A stretch of 64,000 bases of DNA. It comes from Yamagishiella unicocca. Lineage: Eukaryota; Chlorophyta; Chlorophyceae; Chlamydomonadales; Volvocaceae. This document shows, piece by piece, positions 11,456 through 23,076 of this stretch. The stretch covers positions 124,001 through 188,000 of the forward strand of contig BDSL01000142.1 of assembly GCA_003116995.1 (NCBI GenBank). Reading direction: 5' to 3'. A program made the position numbers and the translations under genes. The notes beneath the pieces are model-generated. The model did no database searches. It was not told where the DNA came from and worked only from the letters and a program-made list of their open reading frames with translations. Position 1 is the stretch's first letter. Every line of letters starts with the position of its first letter.

Positions 11456-14400
11456 ATGGCGGGCAACCGCTGCTGGTCGGCGATACATGGCATGCGCCGC
11501 GCTCGTCAACTGCTTCCACTGGTATTGGTCATGGCGACGCTCGTCGGCATTCCCTCTGCTGAAGGTAATTGAGACGTGAGACGTGCGCGCGTGTTTCCGT
11601 TTCCAGGGAACATCGCCTGTGGCACTGTCAGGGGCGCGGTAGGTTCCGATCGGGCTGCGTGTGTGCACCGACCACGCACAGCCACGCTAGGCACGCATGT
11701 TTGAATAATGTTGTGGGTTAGTTACACTAACGAAGCTGGCTGACTTGCGACATTGTTGCGCATGATCGCACTACATATTCTACATATTCTAGCATCTGTT
11801 CCCGATTTTGCGCTTCTGGCCACAGGTCAGAATACGAAGTGCCCCAGTTCTCTTCTGGGCACGTACGACGCCGTACTGCTGACGGCGCAAGAAACCTTGA
11901 ACCTCAAGGAGACAACAACAGTAACTGGAGGGGCCTGTGGCAGCGGCAGCGGGCAACCGCCACACACGCCACCTCCGTCGCCGCCCTCTAACGCAACCAA
12001 AGCTACCAACGCAAGTACTTCGATCTCCGAGGAGCCCGTGTCCTCAGAGGGAATGTTTCTGCGTCTGAGGCTCCTGTACACCGTCATCGTTTGCAACTCC
12101 TCCACGGGTACTTCTCGCTACAATGTGCGCATCGCAGCTGTGGAGGGCTGCGACGCGTTCCACGCAGTAAAGACGCCACCAACGCCAGATGCGTGTGAAC
12201 AAAGTAACAGCTGTCAGCGGTAAGTATAACTGCTGTACATACATCGGCGGGGTCTGCGTGTTTGTGGCCTTAGACTACATTCAGAGTAAACACGAAACGC
12301 ACTTAAGTTTGTATGTCCTACGCGTTCATCCAGGGTGTTCATGCATATGCACGTGGTCGTGTCACTCACTGCTTACTTGTTTGCTTATTACTTGTTTGCT
12401 TATTACTTGTTTGCTTATTACTTGTTTGCTTATTACTTGTTTGCTTATTACTTGTTTGCTTATTACTTGTTTGCTTATTACTTGTTTGCTTATTACTTGT
12501 TTGCTTACTTGTTCTTTTTTCCCACCGCCGGAGGGGAGGAGGGTTCCCATCCCGTAGTTTTTGCAGTCTTGCTTGGGCTTGAAACCCGGGGTCGATCGGG
12601 ACCTACCTAGGTGTACGGATACAGACGCCGCCACGCGCCGCGTCTTTGGGCATGCATGCATGTACGACCGATCACTACTACTAGACACACGTGCTGATAA
12701 CCTAATGAATGCCGGTGTGAATGCACTTGTGGTACGGGTCTAACCACGATTAGGAATTCGTCTGCCTGTCCGCGGAGCTGCTTGGTGGAGGTCCTGGAGG
12801 CCGTGGAGGGGAGGTTCGACCTCACCTCCGACGGAATGGTATCTTTAGTGTCCCTCGCCGCGGTCCCACGGAGCACCGGCAACAGCAGCAGCAACTCGTC
12901 ATCCTCATCTGGGGGCAAGTCCAACAACACAACCAACAACGCAGAGATTTCCAGCCTGGTAGCGCGCTGCAATAGTGTGACTGGCGGCAGCCAACCTGAC
13001 AACCTGACACGACAGGTGGAGGCCATCCAGGGCCTCGTCGACCTCTTTGCGCAGCAGGCGCATGTCAGGTCCGTGACTGTGGCGTTCGTTTATTCGCCAC
13101 ATGCATACACCCATAGACGCACGTTCGCCTACAATGCACCCGGGTGTTCCGCACGCTTCTGCAGCTCCAGGCCTGCGTTCCTCCGTGTGGTGTTACTGCT
13201 GCACGCAGTGTCTGTGCCCATCGAAAGAGCGTATCTTGATCCCTGGGCCGAAGATAAATCCAACGGAAGACTTATCTTCTCTTCTACGTCATGCATCCTC
13301 CAGACGGGCAATCGACCACGCAGTGCCTGCTGATGACTGCTGCGCTGCTGCCTGCTGCTCCTCACGCATGGCTGCAGGTTCAGCAACGTATCCGAGGAGG
13401 TGCCGGTGCCTGCGACAGCGGTGCTCCATCACGATGCGGCGGGAGCGGGTGCGAACCCACAAGCCGGCAGTCCGCGGCAACAGAGACGCCGGGCAAGGGA
13501 GACAATACAAACCACATATACGGCGGGCCGTGCCTCACCTCCGCCGCCGAATGGACCCGCCGCTCAGAATACCATGGAAACCAGGGCGGACGGCTTCTAC
13601 GCCTTCAACACTGAGAGCACCGCCCACCCACCCGCCCGGGACGGCAGCCAGGTCGTTAGTGAGCGCAAGTTCCTGGTGCCCACAGATGATGCATACGAGA
13701 ACATGCCGGGCGGCGTGGCGGATTTTCCCGCAGGTACGTGTGCAGATTAGCTCGGTCGGTTCGACGGCACGGATATACTCATCAGGGATGGACGGATACG
13801 TATGACAAACCTGGATGGATAGAGCAGGACTGGATTGATGGAGGCTTCAATTCAAGCACGGTCATGAAGGAGCTTCATGAATGACATGCTAGGAGTGAGG
13901 GGGCTTTCCACAGCATGCAGGGATGCTAGTTCATGTGCAACACTGGCCGGTGCCCAGGATGCTGGGCACTGGCGACGGATGGGCTTTCCAGGGTTTCTCA
14001 TGCATGCCTCGCTCATCACAGTGTGGCGTAATACAGCATCATAACCTTTGCGACGAATTTCAACCTCGTTTTTGAACAGCGCGCCGCCTGCGTCGAAGCA
14101 TAACGTGTGCATGATTGTTTCCGTACGCATGTATGCAGGCAGCTCCTCGCGAACACGACTTTCGACGACCGGGCGCGTGGACTCCCGAGTGGAGCTCACC
14201 CTGGCGGAGCGGATCGTTCCGGTACGGAAGCGCAACGAGGGAAAAGAGGACGGCAGTCAGGCAGGGGCCGGAGGATCGCCCAGCAGCAGGCGGAGGCAGC
14301 AGCGGAGACAAGCGGCACGGAGGCACCTCCTGAAGGACGACGGCGCTGGTACTGGTAGCAACACCAGCACCAGTAGCAATCAATCCTGCAGCACAACGTC

Positions 14401-17400
14401 CGAGGGCGCCATGATTCGTATTCGGACCCTCCTGACGCTGTCGAGGCGGGTTGCCGGCACGGCCCCGTCGCCTAGCGTCAGCTCCCAAGGTGCGTACATG
14501 CATGCGCGGGACGACATACAAGCAACTCTGGCGTTGGTTATCTGAATGCTGTTCAATGCGCTGCCGCTATTCCTATGAAGCCGATATGGAAGCCGGTACC
14601 CCAGCCTTACTGCTAGGGTAACCTGCAACGCAGCCTGTAAGCGACCGCCGGCTGGAAGCGCATTTGAAACACCTGCCAGGCGCTGCCTCGCCTGCATCAC
14701 TTGCTTGGCGCAGCGCTGCGCGGAAGCAAGAGGCATGGGTAGAATGAATCTTGCCTTATTAGTGTTTGGTTACGCAACTATCTATCTGTGGGTCGTCACA
14801 CGTATCTGGCCTGACCAGATGCTGGCCTGGGGCTGCTGCCGAGCCCAAACGGCAAGGCCGGCGGCGGCGGCTCCCTTCCGCGGGCGGGAGAGAGGCGCGA
14901 GGGGCCGCTACGCCCTCCTAAGCAACCGACCGAACGCTGCAGGTCCGCTATCCCAACTCCCCCTCACCTGGAAGGAAAAGGGATGGAAGGAAAGGACGTC
15001 GTGCGCATGTGTGTCTCCGTCGTTTCACACCATACATGCATGCAGGCATACATACATGCTTCAGTCGGATGCATGCAGAGCCGCGGCACGCATACATGCG
15101 TGCTTATTACTTCATGCGTGCGTGCACGGCATGCAAACACCCTGTTGTGATTCATTTGGAATGCCATTCATGAATGGCATCATGGATCCCCAGGTTTAGG
15201 TGACTCAGCTACCGCAACTGCCGGTCATCAAGGGGACGCCGTCTCGCTCTCGGTTGACTTGCTGTACCCCGGGGGCGGCTACATGTCCTTCATGAGGGGC
15301 TGGAAGGATCACCTTGCGGAAAACAGCAGGAGGCGGAGGCGCCTGCAACAGGAGCGGGAGGAGCGACAGGAACAACACCGGCAGCAGGAACCCCTGGTGA
15401 CATTCGGTTCCAATGCGGCTGAGGGAGCAGTTGTGCGGCTTCCGACTCTTGACGGCGGCGTCGCAAACGATGACGAGTCGGCGATGCACGCCACCGCCTC
15501 GCAGCGACTGAACATGTCATGGGTCTTGGGCAACAAAGACCAGGACGTCCGGTTCAGGTAGGTAGCTAGGCAGCAGCACGCAGCAGCAGCACCCAGTAAC
15601 ATAACGAGCGACACCACAAGCAAGCCCGTGTTGTACATCATTTACGTAGCTAATAAGTCTTGCCTGCCTTCGTTGCATTTGGCGCGCGCTTGTTGAACTT
15701 TGTACTCTTAACATACTTCATATGTGTTATTGGACGGAAGAGGAGGCGCGCAGCGGTGCCTTTTACTTCGACGTCCATGTGTATATATCGTGCGTGTTTA
15801 TTTAATCATTTGCTTACTTACTCTCATACCACGCGGTGTTCGATCAAACTATATATACGCGATTCATCAAATGTGTACGTAGGCGGCGTGCGCTGGTTGC
15901 CACCAAGCGACAGGAGGCGTACCGCAAGGACAGGTACACTTCAGTCGGGGGCCATTCCCTGGGGTTCACGTTCACCACGGGGCAGACGGCTGGCGCGGAG
16001 ACCGGCGGGCGCACAGCTTCCGGCCGTACCGCAACGGTGAGCGAGCTGGCGGCACAGTACGTACGCACGGTGCTTTGAGGCAGGTTTGTGAAATACCTGA
16101 GCCGCGAGGCGGTTACTTGGGATGCCGTGTGCGGTCGTTTTCATTCGTCCGTTACGTACACACATACAGTAATTCTATCTAGCTTTTGCTCCACTTGTGC
16201 AGCGCATGTATGCATGGCGCGCGGGTGCTACCCAATGCATGCATGACACCCTTTCTAATGACACACACCCCCATACAAGCAACCGCCGGCCCAAGGACCC
16301 AGAAGGCAGTAGCCCTGGTGCGCCCGTTGTGACGGGTCAATTTGTTTGTAGTGCTCTCGCTCCGGCCACCCTACCATGCCCATGCATGTATGTAGAGTAT
16401 CCCTGCATGCAGCGCGTTAGCCGCAATGGAAAACATGTTTCACGGACGTTCATTCATGTTCGCGCCCCCAGACATCCCCCGGCGTTGATGGCAAATTGGA
16501 CATCTCCTTCTTCGGGAGCTGGTTGCCCAGCTACATGACGGCCGACAGCGCCGGAACCCTGGGTGCGTGCGCGCCCGCGCACGCGAGTACGGACATGGAC
16601 ATGCAGTAGTGCTCGAATGCAACGAAGCCGCTAGATAGATAGCTGCGTTTGCGCCACGCAGGTGCATTAGCACTCGTGCACGCACGGACGCACGCGCGTA
16701 CATGGTGTCCCAGCGTGGCTATCTTAAATGTCACGTATATTTCCCGGCCCCTTCGGCAGGGAAATTGGATTTGATTGCTGAGGACCGACGGGTTGACATT
16801 TCTTGGACGTCCCAGGCACGGGATTTTGCTAGGCACGCACGAGCGAACATTTCTCTCCCGCATTAGGGACTGACTAATATCACCTGTTTTGGGCTCGCTG
16901 CAATACTTCACGCACACACACGCCCGGCACATATATAATAATAAACTACTCGGTGCGTGGCTCGATGTATGGCTCATGCGCGCGTGGGCTCGCTCCGGGA
17001 ACTAATAACATGTTTTCAACCCTTGCCTTGCTTTGCAATAGACTTCATTCCTGAAACCAACGAAGTAGGCTAGCTAGGCCGAATGCAATTTGAAAGAAAT
17101 GAATGCTGCTCCGTTCAAACATGCGTTAATCACACGAACGTCTAATATGGCAATGCCCGCGCCCTTACCTTCTCACTCCTGCGTGGTATTTATCCGCGCA
17201 GGCCTTATCAGGGGCAACGACGGAGTTTACTACCGGACGAAATGGTCTTTTGCGAGCCGTGTACGGATGTACGGGTACGACCTTCTGAACAACGCCGTCG
17301 ACATGTTCTCTTTCCGTTCCAACTGCAATGACTATCGGGTATGTTGCCATGACGTGTGTATGGCACAGTTAGGCTCCCTGACACTCTGCTGTATGTAACT

Positions 17401-19932
17401 CAGCATAACTGCGTTCTACCAATCCCTCGAAATAAATCCACAAAGAAATAAATTCACAGAAACGATTCTTCATCTGTCCAGCCACGCGTAACCCTCGCTA
17501 TGATGATGACGTCGTACTTGTTCACGCCTAATAGTCGTCGTACGTGCGTGCCTTACTGACGTCCGTGCCGTACAGGAGTACACACAACCAGGTTTTTCAC
17601 TGCTGTACTCAAGGTCATGGACGCTGTTTAGTGTTACCATCAGACTTGCCATCCTTAACGTCGGCGTCGACCTAAGCGTCGGGCCAAGCGTTTATGGCGC
17701 CCTCGGAGGCTGTTTGATGTCGGGCTCCGCCCTCGGTGTGGGAGGTGGTGCCGGCCTGAGCGGTGAGTTGGTAAGGGGCGAGGAAGGGTGCGCGTGTGAC
17801 CTGCGGACTATGAGCCTTTGTACAACTACATGCATGAATGAGTGGTTGCTTGTTACAACCAACAGTGAACCGATAGGATATAAAGGGTCAGCGGTTCAAA
17901 CTAAATCGTGCAGCCAATCAAGGAATGCATGTCAACGTTGGGCGCACGCATCCACATGTACGCATGTGCTGATTTATGGTAGCGTTTTAGAAGGGCGCCG
18001 CACGGAGGTTTGTGTGCGCGGCACGCGAGGTCATGCCTGCAATCACAACGTCGGAGTTGTTTATTGTACGTGTTGACGTACGGAAACAGCAAGTAAATTA
18101 CAGAGTGCCTGAATCGGCAGCTAGCGACCTTCGATGCTGGCTTGGATATACGAAACAAACCATTTTATTGTGCCTAAATACCTAAATGCCGAAATGCACG
18201 CACAGGTTCCGTGGACGGGTCGGCATGGTTGGGCGCAAACGTCCTCGTCTACGAGATCCGGTTGGTGGCGGAAATCAGCATCCTGCGACCCGGGGTAACC
18301 GGGTTCGTGCTGTGGAGCGCCAACATGGCCATGTACGGCGATGACGGCTTCAAGCCCTCCTGCACGATCTTCAACGTCAACCTGCGTATGCTCAGCGTCA
18401 CCATCTACTGGCAGCAGAGGTTCCTGTTATGGTGGGGGGATGAGCACGTTATCTACGGGAACAACGGCTTTGAGGTGGCAAGCTGGTCTACCGGCTGGGT
18501 TTGCGACACGGCGGCAATGCAGAGAGCGGACGCTCTCGCCGCTGCGGACTTCTCGCCGTCGCCGCCTCCTCCACGGCCGCTGCCCCCACCACTGCCCAGT
18601 CCCTTACCGCCAATGTCGCCACCTCCATCGCCGGGCCCACCGCTACCACCACCGCCCAGCCCCTTACCGCCACAGCCGCCGTCTCCGGATCCACCTCCTT
18701 CACCCCCCAGACCTTTAACACCATCGCCGCCACTGCCACGTCCGTCACCTCCGGCCCCGCGAATGCCACCGTCGCCGCGTCCGTCACCCCCGGCCCCGCG
18801 AACGCCTCCGTCGCCACGTCCCTCGCCGCCGTCGCCGCGTCCCTCGCCGCCGTCGCCGCGAAGGCCACCGTCGCCACGTCCTTCACCTTTGCCCCCCCGA
18901 ATGCCTCCGTCGCCGCGTCCCTCGCCGCCGTCGCCGCGAAGGCCACCGTCGCCACGTCCTTCACCTTTGCCCCCCCGAATGCCTCCGTCGCCGCGTCCCT
19001 CGCCGCCGTCGCCGCGAAGGCCACCGTCGCCACGTCCTTCACCTCTGCCCCCCCGAATGCCTCCGTCGCCGCGTCCCTCGCCGCCATCGCCGCTCAGGCC
19101 ACCGTCACCCCGCCCCTCGCCGCCGCAGCGCAGTCCACCGTCACCGTCGTCCCCGACCTCAACCCCTCCGAGGCCACTGTCTCCGCCGCCTTCTGCACCG
19201 TCACCCAGCTCCCTGCTGACACAGGCTTCATCCCGAGGCCAGCAGGCATCGGTCGTGCAACAGACCGCAGCCCCTACGTTAGCACGCCCGCCAGCAGCCG
19301 CTGAGCCGCCTGCTGTGCCGGGCCCGTCTGATGAGGCGTACATCAGTAAGGGTGCGGGGTCCCAACCGTCATCCTTCAACCGGGATACGTCCACGGTGGG
19401 CGGTGAATCTGCAGATGTTGGCGACGGCGCCTCCGCGGACAATAAGGCCGCGCCAGAATCCGCCGTTGTTCCCAGCAGCCTAGCCACGCCAGCTTCGTCA
19501 GCTTCGTCGGACGCCTCCAGCAGCTCCCCGAACAGCAGCAATCGTGGCGGCCTCAGCCAAGGCCAGCTCGCCGCTGTCATTGTATGCGTCGCGGCCGTTA
19601 CTCTCATCGGTCTCGTGGCCGCCGGGGTCGCCGTGTACGCGGTCGTCAAACGGCAGCAGCGCCCGCCATCGGTGCGGCCTGTCGCCGGCGGTGATGACGA
19701 CGAGGCCGCCGACCACACCACCGCCGCAAACAGCTTCGCCAGCGTGACACAGGTTCCGCACCTCCCCGCCCGACAGCGGCAGCAGCCGCTGGCAGAGCGG
19801 CAAGAATCACGTTTGGGTGCAGGGCGCGCCGTGGGGCCTCCGCCGCCGCGGGCTCCCTCGTGCGCAGGCCCCTCTGTCGCCGCCGCTACCGACCTCCTCG
19901 TCCTCCCAGGCGCAGCGCCGGAGGCGGATTAG
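11456..19932 (+). CDS. 11-exon type I membrane glycoprotein with hydroxyproline-rich-type shaft
   Basis: Exons: 11456-11564, 11826-12219, 12778-13068, 13378-13733, 14139-14489, 15194-15557, 15883-16036, 16472-16562, 17202-17338, 17576-17762, 18206-19932. Each intron is GT-AG and the phase closes at all ten junctions; total 4161 nt, 1386 aa plus TAG. Residues 1-36 form a signal peptide (RQLLPLVLVMATLVGIPSA; an in-frame ATG at 11492 is an alternative start). The ectodomain (about 37-920) has Asn-rich linkers with N-glycosylation motifs, Arg/Gln-rich stretches and beta-strand-like segments with scattered Cys. A long Pro/Ser/Arg shaft follows with a 26-aa repeat, then a Ser-rich stalk, a transmembrane helix (QLAAVIVCVAAVTLIGLVAA) and a tail of about 100 aa. 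Inference: a cell-surface or extracellular-matrix protein. I recognise no named ectodomain and see no clear pherophorin motif. Confidence 0.8.
12371..12513 (+). repeat. 15-bp tandem repeat in intron 2
   Basis: About nine near-perfect copies of tacttgtttgcttat lie inside the second intron (12220-12777) of the type I membrane protein gene. They are pyrimidine-rich on the sense strand and stay open in all frames because the period is 15. They have no coding role in the proposed model. Confidence 0.95.
18760..19110 (+). repeat. 78-bp coding repeat of the proline-rich shaft
   Basis: The landmark aaggccaccgtcgccacgtc recurs at 18861, 18939 and 19017, giving a 78-bp period (26 aa) with partial flanking units. 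The encoded unit alternates Pro-Ser-Pro-Arg-Pro-Ser-Pro with Arg-Met-Pro-Pro. Such Ser-Pro and poly-Pro blocks are typical hydroxyproline-O-glycosylation targets in volvocine wall and matrix proteins. The exact period leaves it prone to unequal exchange. Confidence 0.9.
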
Positions 19933-20064
19933 GCGGATGGCACAGCCGCGCAAAGCTCTGCGATGGGCATTGCGGTGTTCATCGGTCCCGGTGTTGAAAG
20001 TAGTACTGCTACTAATGATTTGCACGACGTACGCCACGGAATGAATTGCTTGTTATTTCGTGAA

Positions 20065-20880
20065 GGCAAAGCCATCAGCGCTGCAGTGCAAACCGCGCGC
20101 CAGTAATCGTTCTGCAACGGGAACCGTTGATCGTTTGGGTTTTATTAGGACGCGACTATCTATACTCATTAACGTACGTTTGATGCGTGCGTACGACGCC
20201 ATACCGCGTCATACTATTAGACCATCGTGCATTGTAGTTCGGGCGGGGCACGTGCGTAAGTGCATGCTGCATAGCAAGCCATCAGCGCTGCAGTGCAAAC
20301 CGCGCGCCAGTAATCGTTCTGCAACGGGAACCGTTGATCGTTTGGGTTTTATTAGGACGCGACTATCTATACTCATTAACGTACGTTTGATGCGTGCGTA
20401 CGACGCCATACCGCGTCATACTATTAGACCATCGTGCATTGTAGTTCGGGCGGGGCACGTGCGTAAGTGCATGCTGCATAGCAAGCCATCAGCGCTGCAG
20501 TGCAAACCGCGCGCCAGTAATCGTTCTGCAACGGGAACCGTTGATCGTTTGGGTTTTATTAGGACGCGACTATCTATACTCATTAACGTACGTTTGATGC
20601 GTGCGTACGACGCCATACCGCGTCATACTATTAGACCATCGTGCATTGTAGTTCGGGCGGGGCACGTGCGTAAGTGCATGCTGCATAGCAAGCCATCAGC
20701 GCTGCAGTACAAACCGCGCGCCAGTAATCGTTCTGCAACGGGTACCGTTGATCGTTTGGGTTTTATTAGGACGCGACTATCTATATTCATTAACGTACGT
20801 TTGATGCGTGCGTACGACGCCATACCGCGTCGTACTATTAGACCATCGTGTATTGTAGTAAGTGCATGCTTGCTATGCAG
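20065..20880. repeat. 207-bp tandem repeat, four copies
   Basis: Unit starts (agccatcagcgctgcagtgc) lie near 20069, 20276, 20483 and 20690, exactly 207 bp apart. Copies 1-3 are nearly identical; copy 4 has several substitutions and a truncated end. 207 is a multiple of three and the units lack stops, which produces a 289-codon frame, but there is no other coding evidence. The array begins about 130 bp after the stop codon of the membrane protein gene, so it could be part of its 3'UTR. Confidence 0.95.
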
Positions 20881-21296
20881 CAGGAGATGCCGTAAATGTG
20901 CCGTACGTGTGCGACTGCTGCGACGTTGACGACGACATAGACGTGTATGTGATGCGTATTAGGACGCGGCCTCTATTTCCCACGCACGGATGGACGCACG
21001 GACGTCGCGCCGGAACCTGTCCCCATGGCAGATGCCGTGCGTTTGGCCGTACGCACGTCCAGAAACAACATCTGCTCATACTCGGTACGACGATGTCGAA
21101 TGATACCCTACCAAACGCGAACCGGTTTAAATCGGTTTAAATCTGGCCACAAGCATTTCCCTTAGTTAAACCCGAGTCAAGTGGGTTTTGGCACCAATGG
21201 AAGCACTCGCGGCTTAATGATGGAGTTAACCCCTTTTTTTGGCTTAATTGTGCTGAGGTAGGGGCTGATACCGGAGTTAATGTCCCACAGTCGCCA
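20881..21296. other. no gene seen
   Basis: Single-copy spacer between the 207-bp repeat and the tRNA array. I see no supported exon or RNA gene in it. Confidence 0.5.
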
Positions 21297-22521
21297 TCGT
21301 CGCAACACACACTGTATTGACAACAATTCTGGCCGTGGACCTGCCAGCTGCACGGTGGCTCTACGTAAGGACCGACTCACGCGACAGCTGCAGGGTGTCC
21401 CACATGCTGTTTCGGACCGCGTAGCCCGTATTCGAATGCGCCTTGCAAAGCTGTCAAAACCGTTTGATGAGATACGCCACGCGCTAGCGTGCCATGCCTA
21501 TCCTCCGCCTCACCTCATAGCTCCAGTAGCTGTGACTCCGCGATTCAGTCGCTGCTCGCCGTCCCCAGCGTCCCTGCAACCTGTGGAATGTGCAAGGCCC
21601 ATGGCAGCACTTTACAGGGACCGGCTCGCACACACTGCCTCCCAACGCGGCGCGGCCACCTGTTTCTTCCCACCAGGACTACAGCATAGCGCAGCTACTC
21701 AAAGCGAGTGACCTTGCGGATCGCACCATGGATGGCGTACGCATCCGCCAAGAGATAGACCTGTGAGGAGGTTGCGGCGGTTGGGTTGTTACTTTGTGGT
21801 GATATGGATTTGGAGAGGGTGGGCGCAATGGCGATGAGGCGGAGGATACAGGCAGGGCGTGGACACAAGACCACCCGGGGCTCCCTCCCCTGCAAGGCGG
21901 ACGGTTCCTCAGCACCAACTATTCCTCCATCCGCACCATCCATGACCACCTTCCTAGACCTGTTCTCCGACACCACCACCACCTACGGCACTATCGGCAC
22001 CCACAACCTCGCCTAGGGCCCTGGTGGCCACCGCCTCACCGGGACTCCAACTCCGGCACAGCACTGCCCGGCCGTACCTGCGCAGCAACTCTGAGCTTGA
22101 ATCCAAGCATGCTCTGGATCCGCGCGATATCGCACTTGGATCCGCCCGCCGAAATGGAGGCCCGTGCAGAAAGCGGACGCCACCGCCCAAAGCAGCGCCC
22201 CCTGGCCCTGCTCCACACTAACAGCTGTGATCCTTCGCAGGGCAAGCAGGCACGTTAAGCGCAAGGGTAAGGGTTCCCACTCCAGGGGTGTTCTACGACA
22301 CATGCTGCACCCGAGTACCCTGGTCGCGAAAGCCTCTGCATGGCAGCCCCACACCGGCGTCACATCCGGCGATACCGCGGCTCCTCCAGCATGTCAACCC
22401 CGACGCCCCCTCGCTGCCCGCTCCCCCTTCCGCACCCGGCGCCCCCCTCCCCCAGTCGTGTGTGCACACAATGTGCGCGTTGGAGTCAAGCGACTGCGAT
22501 GGGGCCATCGAAGAGCTGCAT

Positions 22522-22631
22522 GACGAGGTGGCCGAGCGGTCTAAGGCGCTAGTTTCAGGACTACCTGGTGCAGTATCAGGAAGGAAACCTACTAGTCCGT
22601 AAGGGCGCGGGTTCAAATCCCGTCCTCGTCA
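22522..22631 (+). tRNA. trnL-CAG: tRNA-Leu(CAG), intron-containing, copy 1
   Basis: The 110-nt gene folds as a class II tRNA: acceptor GACGAGG/CCTCGTC with discriminator A, A box TGGCCGAGCGG, anticodon stem CTAGT/ACTAG, short variable arm, T arm GCGGG-TTCAAAT-CCCGT, B box GGTTCAAATCC. The anticodon CAG is at 22556-22558. A 30-nt intron (22560-22589) follows position 37; its CCTG can pair with CAGG around the anticodon, as is usual for eukaryotic nuclear tRNA introns. The mature tRNA is 80 nt. A TTTT Pol III terminator lies 15 nt downstream (22646-22649). CUG is generally the dominant Leu codon in GC-rich volvocine genes. Confidence 0.93.
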
Positions 22632-22710
22632 GCTGAGGAGAGGGCTTTTGGCATGCCTGTGGCGTCGAGCGGCCCAACCATGGGTCCGATGGTGCTGTCC
22701 ACGGCCGGGC

Positions 22711-23076
22711 TTAGAAGGGGATGGAGATGAAGCACACCTGGCAGCATGATCGGCAATTCAGGCAACTTCGAAATGTAAGAGTAGGGGAGTAGTGGGATAC
22801 AGGGTACAAGGGTGACAGGGCACGGCGAATCGCAGCAGGCCCGCAACGTGCCGCCATGAAGCGCGCTGGGCTGGGGATTGTGGAAGCACGGTTTGTCCGA
22901 ACGCATACGTCCGCAGCCAACAGCGTGGCTTTGATAGCCTTTGGAACCAGCACAAACCCGACGCTGCCGTTGGTTGGCATCGTCGTTGTGCCGAGAGCCA
23001 GGTCCTCGCGCAGCAGGTCCACTTGCTGGTAGTCGAATGCCTTTCGCGCCATCCTACCGTCCGCCGACCGCAGCAC
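22711..23076 (-). pseudogene. possible protein-gene fragment within the array unit
   Basis: The minus frame has a protein-like opening (MARKAFDYQQVDLLREDLAL, then GSVGFVLVPKAIKATLLAADV) followed by less convincing sequence after a gtatgcg that could be a splice donor. Copies occur at 26378-26743, 29672-30037, 32505-32870 and 35338-35694 (minus) and at 58560-58919 and 61829-62194 (plus). Another unit frame ends QVYLLADAYAIHGAIRK, loosely like a BTB-type helix (for example 25150-25350, minus). I recognise no family with confidence. These may be exons of a gene captured in the unit; I see no intact full-length gene. Confidence 0.3.

Noticed and set aside
18453..19721. 422-codon minus frame opposite the last exon of the membrane protein
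   Set aside because: Shadow of the Pro/Ser repeat (Gly/Asp-rich antisense); the plus frame joins ten upstream exons in phase and has a transmembrane helix.
20060..20929. 289-codon plus frame
   Set aside because: Four 207-bp repeats without a stop codon; equal open frames appear on the minus strand.
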